A DNA stretch of 64,000 nt from Cylicocyclus nassatus (Eukaryota; Nematoda; Chromadorea; Rhabditida; Strongylidae), in assembly GCA_958299035.1 (NCBI GenBank), contig CATQJL010000223.1:49706302-49770301 (forward strand), given 5' to 3'. Shown here in pieces: positions 27,701 through 39,700 of the stretch; position 1 is the first letter of the stretch, and each line of letters begins with the position of its first letter. The position numbers were made by a program, and so were the translations under genes. The notes under the pieces were generated by a model that had not been told where the DNA came from, ran no database searches, and saw only the letters and a list, made by a program, of their open reading frames with translations.

Positions 27701-30700
27701 GAGTCATCTGTGGGAAGTGGTTGGCCGTCAGGTCCTAGTGGTTTACCCTCTTCGTCTTTTTCGATTATTGTACCCTCGTCAGTGATATAGTTGCCAGAAG
27801 CGTCTGTTGGTAGTGGTGATCCGTCTGGTTTCGTTACCGGATAGATCACATTGCCACTCTCATCTGTTGGTAATTCTTTGCTAACAGCCTCTTCCAAGGG
27901 AACGGTGACATAGTTACCAGAAGCATCAGTAGGAAGCGGTTGTCCGTCTTCCCCAAGGGGCTTACCACTGGCATCTGTTGGGATGGGTTTTCCGTCGGGA
28001 CCGATAGGAGCACCAGATCTATCAGTGGGCAATGGCCTACCATCTTTTCCAACGACTGGGTAGATGGGACGTCGGTGCATATCGGTGGGAAGGGGACTAC
28101 CGTCTGGACCCACAACAGGGTAGATGTAATTTCCTGAGTCATCTGTGGGAAGTGGTTGGCCGTCAGGTCCCAATGGTCTGCCCTCTTCGTCTTTTTCGAT
28201 TATTGTACCCTCGTCAGTGATATAGTTGCCAGAAGCGTCTGTTGGTAGTGGTGATCCGTCTGGTTTCGTTACCGGATAGATCACATTGCCACTCTCATCT
28301 GTTGGTAATTCTTTGCTAACAGCCTCTTCCAAGGGAACGGTGACATAGTTACCAGAAGCATCAGTAGGAAGCGGTTGTCCGTCTTCCCCAAGGGGCTTAC
28401 CACTGGCATCTGTTGGGATGGGTTTTCCGTCGGGACCGGTAGGAGCACCAGATCTATCAGTGGGCAATGGCCTACCATCTTTTCCAACGACTGGGTAGAT
28501 GGGACGTCGGTGCATATCGGTGGGAAGGGGACTACCGTCTGGACCCACAACAGGGTAGATGTAATTTCCTGAGTCATCTGTGGGAAGTGGTTGGCCGTCA
28601 GGTCCCAATGGTCTGCCCTCTTCGTCTTTTTCGATTATTGTACCCTCGTCAGTGATATAGTTGCCAGAAGCGTCTGTTGGTAGTGGTGATCCGTCTGGTT
28701 TCGTTACCGGATAGATCACATTGCCACTCTCATCTGTTGGTAATTCTTTGCTAACAGTCTCTTCCAAGGGAACGGTGACATAGTTACCAGAAGCATCAGT
28801 AGGAAGCGGTTGTCCGTCTTCCCCAAGGGGCTTACCACTGGCATCTGTTGGGATGGGTTTTCCGTCGGGACCGATAGGAGCACCAGATCTATCAGTGGGC
28901 AATGGCCTACCATCTTTTCCAACGACTGGGTAGATGGGACGTCGGTGCATATCGGTGGGAAGGGGACTACCGTCTGGACCCACAACAGGGTAGATGTAAT
29001 TTCCTGAGTCATCTGTGGGAAGTGGTTGGCCGTCAGGTCCTAGTGGTTTACCCTCTTCGTCTTTTTCGATTATTGTACCCTCGTCAGTGATATAGTTGCC
29101 AGAAGCGTCTGTTGGTAGTGGTGATCCGTCTGGTTTCGCTACCGGATAGATCACATTGCCACTCTCATCTGTTGGTAATTCTTTGCTAACAGCCTCTTCC
29201 AAGGGAACGGTGACATAGTTACCAGAAGCATCAGTAGGAAGCGGTTGTCCGTCTTCCCCAAGGGGCTTACCGCTGGAGTCTGTTGGGATGGGTTTTCCGT
29301 CGGGACCGGTAGGAGCACCAGATCTATCAGTGGGCAATGGCCTACCATCTTTTCCAACGACTGGGTAGATGGGACGTCGGTGCATATCGGTGGGAAGGGG
29401 ACTACCGTCTGGACCCACAACAGGGTAGATGTAATTTCCTGAGTCATCTGTGGGAAGTGGTTGGCCGTCTGGTCCCAATGGTCTGCCCTCTTCGTCTTTT
29501 TCTACAATTGTACCATCATCAGTGATATAGTTGCCAGAAGCGTCTGTTGGTAGTGGTGATCCGTCTGGTTTCGTTACCGGATAGATCACATTGCCACTCT
29601 CATCTGTTGGTAATTCTTTGCTAACAGCCTCTTCCAAGGGAACGGTGACATAGTTACCAGAAGCATCAGTAGGAAGCGGTTGTCCGTCTTCCCCAAGGGG
29701 CTTACCACTGGCATCTGTTGGGATGGGTTTTCCGTCGGGACCGGTAGGAGCACCAGATCTATCAGTGGGCAATGGCCTACCATCTTTTCCAACGACTGGG
29801 TAGATGGGACGTCGGTGCATATCGGTGGGAAGGGGACTACCGTCTGGACCCACAACAGGGTAGATGTAATTTCCTGAGTCATCTGTGGGAAGTGGTTGGC
29901 CGTCAGGTCCCAATGGTCTGCCCTCTTCGTCTTTTTCGATTATTGTACCCTCGTCAGTGATATAGTTGCCAGAAGCGTCTGTTGGTAGTGGTGATCCGTC
30001 TGGTTTCGTTACCGGATAGATCACATTGCCACTCTCATCTGTTGGTAATTCTTTGCTAACAGCCTCTTCCAAGGGAACGGTGACATAGTTACCAGAAGCA
30101 TCAGTAGGAAGCGGTTGTCCGTCTTCCCCAAGGGGCTTACCACTGGCATCTGTTGGGATGGGTTTTCCGTCGGGACCGATAGGAGCACCAGATCTATCAG
30201 TGGGCAATGGCCTACCATCTTTTCCAACGACTGGGTAGATGGGACGTCGGTGCATATCGGTGGGAAGGGGACTACCGTCTGGACCCACAACAGGGTAGAT
30301 GTAATTTCCTGAGTCATCTGTGGGAAGTGGTTGGCCGTCAGGTCCCAATGGTCTGCCCTCTTCGTCTTTTTCGATTATTGTACCCTCGTCAGTGATATAG
30401 TTGCCAGAAGCGTCTGTTGGTAGTGGTGATCCGTCTGGTTTCGTTACCGGATAGATCACATTGCCACTCTCATCTGTTGGTAATTCTTTGCTAACAGCCT
30501 CTTCCAAGGGAACGGTGACATAGTTACCAGAAGCATCAGTAGGAAGCGGTTGTCCGTCTTCCCCAAGGGGCTTACCACTGGCATCTGTTGGGATGGGTTT
30601 TCCGTCGGGACCGGTAGGAGCACCAGATCTATCAGTGGGCAATGGCCTACCATCTTTTCCAACGACTGGGTAGATGGGACGTCGGTGCATATCGGTGGGA

Positions 30701-33700
30701 AGGGGACTACCGTCTGGACCCACAACAGGGTAGATGTAATTTCCTGAGTCATCTGTGGGAAGTGGTTGGCCGTCAGGTCCCAATGGTCTGCCCTCTTCGT
30801 CTTTTTCGATTATTGTACCCTCGTCAGTGATATAGTTGCCAGAAGCGTCTGTTGGTAGTGGTGATCCGTCTGGTTTCGTTACCGGATAGATCACATTGCC
30901 ACTCTCATCTGTTGGTAATTCTTTGCTAACAGCCTCTTCCAAGGGAACGGTGACATAGTTACCAGAAGCATCAGTAGGAAGCGGTTGTCCGTCTTCCCCA
31001 AGGGGCTTACCACTGGCATCTGTTGGGATGGGTTTTCCGTCGGGACCGGTAGGAGCACCAGATCTATCAGTGGGCAATGGCCTACCATCTTTTCCAACGA
31101 CTGGGTAGATGGGACGTCGGTGCATATCGGTGGGAAGGGGACTACCGTCTGGACCCACAACAGGGTAGATGTAATTTCCTGAGTCATCTGTGGGAAGTGG
31201 TTGGCCGTCTGGTCCCAATGGTCTGCCCTCTTCGTCTTTTTCTACAATTGTACCATCATCAGTGATATAGTTGCCAGAAGCGTCTGTTGGTAGTGGTGAT
31301 CCGTCTGGTTTCGTTACCGGATAGATCACATTGCCACTCTCATCTGTTGGTAATTCTTTGCTAACAGTCTCTTCCAAGGGAACGGTGACATAGTTACCAG
31401 AAGCATCAGTAGGAAGCGGTTGTCCGTCTTCCCCAAGGGGCTTACCACTGGCATCTGTTGGGATGGGTTTTCCGTCGGGACCGATAGGAGCACCAGATCT
31501 ATCAGTGGGCAATGGCCTACCATCTTTTCCAACGACTGGATAGATGGGACGTCGGTGCATATCGGTGGGAAGGGGACTACCGTCTGGACCCACAACAGGG
31601 TAGATGTAATTTCCTGAGTCATCTGTGGGAAGTGGTTGGCCGTCAGGTCCTAGTGGTTTACCCTCTTCGTCTTTTTCGATTATTGTACCCTCGTCAGTGA
31701 TATAGTTGCCAGAAGCGTCTGTTGGTAGTGGTGATCCGTCTGGTTTCGTTACCGGATAGATCACATTGCCACTCTCATCTGTTGGTAATTCTTTGCTAAC
31801 AGCCTCTTCCAAGGGAACAGTGACATAGTTACCAGAAGCATCAGTAGGAAGCGGTTGTCCGTCTTCCCCAAGGGGCTTACCACTGGCATCTGTTGGGATG
31901 GGTTTTCCGTCGGGACCGATAGGAGCACCAGATCTATCAGTGGGCAATGGCCTACCATCTTTTCCAACAACTGGATAGATGGGACGTCGGTGCATATCGG
32001 TGGGAAGGGGACTACCGTCTGGACCCACAACAGGGTAGATGTAATTTCCTGAGTCATCTGTGGGAAGTGGTTGGCCGTCTGGTCCCAGTGGTCTGCCCTC
32101 TTCGTCTTTTTCAACAAATTCGCCATCTTCAGTGATATAATTTCCGGAATCATCTGTTGGTAGCGGCGAACCATCAGTCTTGGTGATTTGGTATGCTACC
32201 GGCTTTTCACCTGACACTTGCGGCCAGTGGAATGGAGGGTACTCAGCTTTTTGACAGTGCTTTTGCAAGAGGTTTGCTATGAATGTGCCATCTACTTTTT
32301 CAAGGGGTAATTGTGTTACTCTCTCGTCATCGTTTTGTTGAGGTGTTATGAAGAGATTTGCAAAGCCGTCATCGTCTTTGGGGAAGCTAAAAAAGTCAAT
32401 GAAATGTTTAAAAGTCATTCGTGAGCCTGCAAACAGTAAAGCATTTTATATGTTGGTGTAATAGAGGGGAAGCCAGGTTTCTTTGTTGTTGATGTAATAA
32501 GCTAGAGAATTTAGTGCACGCTGTGAATCTCTTCATTGCGAGTAAGTAGTTACTGAAGCGATAGCAGGGAAATTTTTGATATTTGTGAGACGTATATGCA
32601 AACGAATGTTTGATATATCGAACAAGAAGCATTAAATACAACGCATGGTTAAGCGGAAGTTTGTTTAAAAGCACGAGGGCTGGAAAAGTCTGCGCAAGGC
32701 GTGTGTAACTCCGATTAACCCTTGGAATTCAACTGTTTCACTAGCACTCCACAAAAAAGCGATAAGAGAGGTTATATACAGAAGTTAGCTAGTATGCAAC
32801 CGTGCCTATCATACTTCGTGAGTCGAACTCAATATGTTCAGATTGGCTATCATGTGCTTCAAGTATCCCTCATAGCCATGAACTTGATCTTGTCAAAATA
32901 TTACAGACATGTTGCTGACTTGCTTATCGCGAAAAAACACATTTTGAAAATCAGGAAATCCTGCTCTCCCTGTAAGACTACTAGACCATTTTCAATTTTG
33001 TAACTGATTTGCCGAATTTTACGTCATTTCTTGCATCTTTTCAATCTTTCTTTTTTCAGTCTTTTACAGTTGTATTTGCAACGTTGAAATGGCAGTGGAA
33101 GCAAAATTTACATTTATTATTGATGAGCAAAAAACTATTCGATGGTTATGGCCACTCAGATGACATGCATATGTCTCACAAGCTATGACATTGATCTCGA
33201 ATCCACCTTTGATACCTTGAAAGGATACACTTTACTTTTGTTTATTGTCCATGCCCGAAGGCCTCCGCGAAGCACACCATATCCATCAGAAGTTGTAAAC
33301 ACCTATCTAGGTTTTATCTACATAGGTTACAATGTGCTGTTGATTCAATATTTCTGATCAGTTGAAAAGAAGAGAATTTTCTCTTAAGTCAAGCACATAA
33401 ATTAAAGTCCTTTCGGCACGCAAATAAAATGTAGAACTGCGTTGAATATCATAATTATTTTTTATTAGTGGTTTGATGACATCATTTTGAGCTATAGGGA
33501 CATGCGTATTGTTGTTACTATGCCGCATTAGACTCATCATATTTTAGAGCGTGCTCGCTATAAACTGGGTATCAACAGAAAGCTTTTCAGTGCTGGGTTT
33601 TCAAAACAAAAAGCTCAGAGAAAAATTATACCTGATTCAAAAACACCGAGGAGCCATGCACTCAATGCACATAGTAAAGACTTTGCCTGTATCTGGATTT

Positions 33701-36700
33701 GAGACAGCAAAATTCTGTTGTTTTTGAGAATCGTGGCTAAATTTGCATGCAAATTTAGTCTCTAACAACGAAACATTACGAATGACCACGGTCACCGAGG
33801 ATACCTTGTGACCGTAGCCATGTAGTGAGACACATATCGCCAGATGCGTCTTGAAGCTCTCCTTCAAATGTTGTTCGGGGGAGCGAAACAAGAATTTCAA
33901 GCGATGTTCACAGTTCTGGCTCAGTTGAAGCCACGCAGGATCTTTCGTAAACGTTCATACTGCAGACAATCCATTAGATATCGAAAGCAGATTTGAGATC
34001 AGCGCTTTAGGACGCATCTAGTGATATTTGTCTTATTACGAATGGCTGCGGTCACCAAGTATTGTTTCTTTGCAAGTGGTACTTGTGTCCTTTCCAGATA
34101 TCAATAGCAGTTTGAGATCAGAAAGACATAAACATCTTATCTTGAATGGCCAAAGTCGCATTATTTCCTCCTGTGAGGAAGAAGCATCATGCATTGGCAT
34201 AAGCCCATGATTTTATGATTGGCTTTATCTAATGATATGGTAAAAGGTGGATTCAATTTAAGATTTCGGCGCGGATACGCTAGAATTAAAGATCGGCATG
34301 AGAAACAAGTGAGAGACAAAAGCTGTTGTAGCTGAGAAATTTTTCTCGAAATGCTGTTTCCTTCATTAGATCTTTTAGACGGCATCAAAGAAAGAAACAG
34401 AGAGAAAAAAGAAAGAAAGGATGTCGATTCCAATATATAACCTATCCGCAAAAACAAGACAGACAAAAGAACTCACCTAGTTATATCATTTCCGAAGATT
34501 ATGCTGATTTTGGCGCTGTCTGGTCGCGGGAACATGGTGAATTGCTGTTTCGTTGAACCATATAAAGGCACGCGATCGTCTGAATCGTCATAAGAGAATA
34601 CGATCCGTCGGAGCTCATCCCTCATATGCTCTTTTTCCTGGTATCCACCAAGCGGAAGAGGAACAACGATGTCCTTATTGCCATACACAACTCCGATACG
34701 GGTCACGTCCGGTGATAAATCGACCCTATCAGCAAAGCTTGATATAGCTCGCAAAATGGTCTGGAACGTAGAGTTGGACAGCTTTCTCATGTCTATTGTA
34801 AAAACGATGTCCATTTTGAGATTTTTCAATGAGCACCTTTCGTCATGCGGTACAGGAAGAGCTTTACCATCAGGTCCGACTATGATACCTTCTTCTGTAA
34901 TATAATTTCCAGAGGCATCGGTAGGCAACGGAGATCCGTCGGGTCTTGTCACGGGATAAATAATGTTGCCGCTCTCATCAGTGGGCAGTTCCTTTGTGAC
35001 TCCTTCTTCAGCCGGTACTGTCATATAATGTCCACTGCTATCCGTAGGCAGAGGTTGTCCATCTTTGTCGATTGGTGTACCACTCGCGTCCGTTGGAATT
35101 GGTCTTCCATCTTTGCCTAGCGGGTGTCCTGTATCATCTGTCGGCAAAGGTTTCCCATCCGTACCAAGTACTGGATGGATAGGTCTTCTACTCTCGTCCG
35201 TAGGCAGCGGACTTCCATCAGGTCCCAGAACGGGGTAGATGTAATTACCAGATTGATCAGTTGGCAGCACCTGTCCGTTTGGACCAAGTGGTCTTCCCTC
35301 TTCGTCTTTCTCAATGACAAATCCATCATCGGTGATGTAATTTCCAGAAGAATCTGTGGGCAATGGTGATCCATCGGGCATCGTTATGGGGTATAAAACT
35401 TTGCCACTTTCGTCGGTGGGCAACTCCTTAACAACTGCCTCTTCACCAGGGATCATAACATAGTTTCCACTGCTATCCGTAGGCAGAGGTTGTCCATCTT
35501 TGTCAATTGGTGTACCACTTGCATCCGTTGGGATTGGTCTTCCATCTTTGCCTAATGGGCGTCCTGTCTCATCGGTCGGCAAAGGTCTGCCGTCAGCACC
35601 GAGCACTGGGTGAATGGGCTTTCTGTTCTCATCCGTCGGCAATGGACTTCCATCAGGTCCCAGAACGGGGTAGATGTAGTTACCAGTTTGATCTGTTGGC
35701 AACACTTCTCCGTCTGGACCAAGTGGTCGTCCCTCATCATCCTTCTCGATGACAGTTCCATCATCCGTGACATAATTTCCAGAAGAATCCGTGGGCAAAG
35801 GAGACCCATCAGGCTTTGTAACTGGGTAGATTACGTTACCGCTCTCATCAGTTGGCAATTCTTTCGTGACTCCTTCCTCAGCTGGCACTGTCACATAATG
35901 TCCACTGCTATCCGTAGGCAGAGGTTGTCCATCTTTGTCAATTGGTGTACCACTCGCATCCGTTGGAATTGGTCTTCCATCTTTGCCTAATGGGCGTCCT
36001 GTCTCATCGGTCGGCAAAGGTCTGCCGTCAGCACCGAGCACTGGGTGAATGGGCTTTCTGTTCTCATCCGTCGGCAATGGACTTCCATCAGGTCCCAGAA
36101 CGGGGTAGATGTAATTACCAGTTTGATCTGTTGGCAACACTTCTCCGTCTGGACCAAGTGGTCGTCCCTCATCATCCTTCTCGATGACAGTTCCATCATC
36201 CGTGACATAATTTCCAGAAGAATCCGTGGGCAAAAGAGACCCATCAGGCTTTGTAACTGGGTAGATTACGTTACCGCTCTCATCAGTTGGCAATTCTTTC
36301 GTGACTCCTTCCTCAGCTGGCACTGTCACATAATGTCCACTGCTATCCGTAGGCAGAGGTTGTCCATCTTTGTCAATTGGTGTACCACTCGCATCCGTTG
36401 GAATTGGTCTTCCATCTTTGCCTAATGGGCGTCCTGTCTCATCGGTCGGCAAAGGTCTGCCGTCAGCACCGAGCACTGGGTGAATGGGCTTTCTGTTCTC
36501 ATCCGTCGGCAATGGACTTCCATCAGGTCCCAGAACGGGGTAGATGTAGTTACCAGTTTGATCTGTTGGCAACACTTCTCCGTCTGGACCAAGTGGTCGT
36601 CCCTCATCATCCTTCTCGATGACAGTTCCATCATCCGTGACATAATTTCCAGAAGAATCCGTGGGCAAAGGAGACCCATCAGGCTTTGTAACTGGGTAGA

Positions 36701-39700
36701 TTACGTTACCGCTCTCATCAGTTGGCAATTCTTTCGTGACTCCTTCCTCAGCTGGCACTGTCACATAATGTCCACTGCTATCCGTAGGCAGAGGTTGTCC
36801 ATCTTTGTCAATTGGTGTACCACTCGCATCCGTTGGAATTGGTCTTCCATCTTTGCCTAATGGGCGTCCTGTCTCATCGGTCGGCAAAGGTCTGCCGTCA
36901 GCACCGAGCACTGGGTGAATGGGCTTTCTGTTCTCATCCGTCGGCAATGGACTTCCATCAGGTCCCAGAACGGGGTAGATGTAATTACCAGTTTGATCTG
37001 TTGGCAACACTTCTCCGTCTGGACCAAGTGGTCGTCCCTCATCATCCTTCTCGATGACAGTTCCATCATCCGTGACATAATTTCCAGAAGAATCCGTGGG
37101 CAAAAGAGACCCATCAGGCTTTGTAACTGGGTAGATTACGTTACCGCTCTCATCAGTTGGCAATTCTTTCGTGACTCCTTCCTCAGCTGGCACTGTCACA
37201 TAATGTCCACTACTATCCGTAGGCAGAGGTTGTCCATCTTTGTCAATTGGTGTACCACTCGCATCCGTTGGAATTGGTCTTCCATCTTTGCCTAATGGGC
37301 GTCCTGTCTCATCGGTCGGCAAAGGTCTGCCGTCAGCACCGAGCACTGGGTGAATGGGCTTTCTGTTCTCATCCGTCGGCAATGGACTTCCATCAGGTCC
37401 CAGAACGGGGTAGATGTAATTACCAGTTTGATCTGTTGGCAACACTTCTCCGTCTGGACCAAGTAGTCGTCCCTCATCATCCTTCTCGATGACAGTTCCA
37501 TCATCCGTGACATAATTTCCAGAAGAATCCGTGGGCAAAGGAGACCCATCAGGCTTTGTAACTGGGTAGATTACTTTACCGCTCTCATCAGTTGGCAATT
37601 CTTTCGTGACTCCTTCCTCAGCTGGCACTGTCACATAATGTCCACTACTATCCGTAGGCAGAGGTTGTCCATCTTTGTCAATTGGTGTACCACTCGCATC
37701 CGTTGGAATTGGTCTTCCATCTTTGCCTAATGGGCGTCCTGTCTCATAGGTCGGCAAAGGTCTGCCGTCAGCACCGAACACTGGATGGATGGGCTTTCTG
37801 TTCTCATCCGTCGGCAATGGACTTCCATCAGGTCCCAGAACGGGGTAGATGTAGTTACCAGTTTGATCTGTTGGCAACACTTCTCCGTCTGGACCAAGTG
37901 GTCGTCCCTCATCATCCTTCTCGATGACAGTTCCATCATCCGTGACATAATTTCCAGAAGAATCCGTGGGCAGAGGAGACCCATCAGGCTTTGTAACTGG
38001 GTAGATTACGTTACCGCTCTCATCAGTTGGCAATTCTTTCGTGACTCCTTCCTCAGCTGGCACTGTCACATAATGTCCACTGCTATCCGTAGGCAGAGGT
38101 TGTCCATCTTTGTCAATTGGTGTACCACTCGCATCCGTTGGAATTGGTCTTCCATCTTTGCCTAATGGGCGTCCTGTCTCATCGGTCGGCAAAGGTCTGC
38201 CGTCAGCACCGAACACTGGATGGATGGGCTTTCTGTTCTCATCCGTCGGCAATGGACTTCCATCAGGTCCCAGAACGGGGTAGATGTAGTTACCAGTTTG
38301 ATCTGTTGGCAACACTTCTCCGTCTGGACCAAGTGGTCGTCCCTCATCATCCTTCTCGATGACAGTTCCATCATCCGTGACATAATTTCCAGAAGAATCC
38401 GTGGGCAGAGGAGACCCATCAGGCTTTGTAACTGGGTAGATTACGTTACCGCTCTCATCAGTTGGCAATTCTTTCGTGACTCCTTCCTCAGCTGGCACTG
38501 TCACATAATGTCCACTGCTATCCGTAGGCAGAGGTTGTCCATCTTTGTCAATTGGTGTACCACTCGCATCCGTTGGAATTGGTCTTCCATCTTTGCCTAA
38601 TGGGCGTCCTGTCTCATCGGTCGGCAAAGGTCTGCCGTCAGCACCGAACACTGGATGGATGGGCTTTCTGTTCTCATCCGTCGGCAATGGACTTCCATCA
38701 GGTCCCAGAACGGGGTAGATGTAGTTACCAGTTTGATCTGTTGGCAACACTTCTCCGTCTGGACCAAGTGGTCGTCCCTCATCATCCTTCTCGATGACAG
38801 TTCCATCATCCGTGACATAATTTCCAGAAGAATCCGTGGGCAGAGGAGACCCATCAGGCTTTGTAACTGGGTAGATTACGTTACCGCTCTCATCAGTTGG
38901 CAATTCTTTCGTGACTCCTTCCTCAGCTGGCACTGTCACATAATGTCCACTGCTATCCGTAGGCAGAGGTTGTCCATCTTTGTCAATTGGTGTACCACTC
39001 GCATCCGTTGGAATTGGTCTTCCATCTTTGCCTAATGGGCGTCCTGCCTCATCGGTCGGCAAGGGTGTTCCATCTGTGCCGAGTACTGGATGAATAGGCC
39101 TTCTGTTTTCGTCAGTAGGCAAAGGACTTCCATCAGGTCCTAGAACAGGGTAAATGTAATTACCAGATTGGTCTGTTGGCAACACCTGTCCATCTGGGCC
39201 CAGCGGACGCCCTTCACGATCTTTTCCGATGATAGTTCCTTCGGCAGTGATGTATCTTCCAGAGACATCAGTAGGCATCAGAGATCCATCAGGCTTTGTG
39301 ACTGGGTAGATCACTCTGCCACTCTCGTCAGTTGGCATTTCCTTTCTAGCCTCTTCTTCAGCTGTCACTGTCACATAATGTCCGCTGCTATCGGTAGGCA
39401 AGGGTTGTCCATCCTTATCAAGTGGTGTGCCACTTTCATCTGTTGGAACTGGTTTTCCATCTTTGCCTAAGGGGTGTCCGGTCTCATCTGTCGGCAAGGG
39501 TCTTCCATCTGTGCCGAGTACTGGATGAATAGGTCTTCTGTTTTCGTCCGTAGGTAGCGGACTTCCATCAGGTCCGAGAACAGGGTAGATGTAGTTACCA
39601 GATTGGTCTGTTGGCAAAACCTGTCCATCCGGACCAAGTGGACGCCCTTCGCGATCCCTTTCGATGATAGTTCCTTCGGCAGTGACGTATCTCCCAGAGG

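Noticed and set aside
10981..32052. Dozens of plus-strand open frames of 62-70 codons at 435-bp spacing, and minus-strand frames of 98-118 codons
   Set aside because: They are shadows of the in-frame repeat unit in other frames. They repeat only because the unit repeats, have no splice or start context, and predict no known domain.
10172..32386. Array considered as purely an assembly artefact
   Set aside because: Units carry many private and class-specific variants in a structured order, and splice phases match on both sides. Copy number could still be imprecise.
32387..32426. Alternative acceptor TTTGCAG upstream of exon 14, adding [10 protein letters not shown] to the protein
   Set aside because: It would begin in phase 1, whereas exon 13 ends in phase 2, so the frame would break. 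The TTTTTTAG acceptor at 32387-32388 is in phase.
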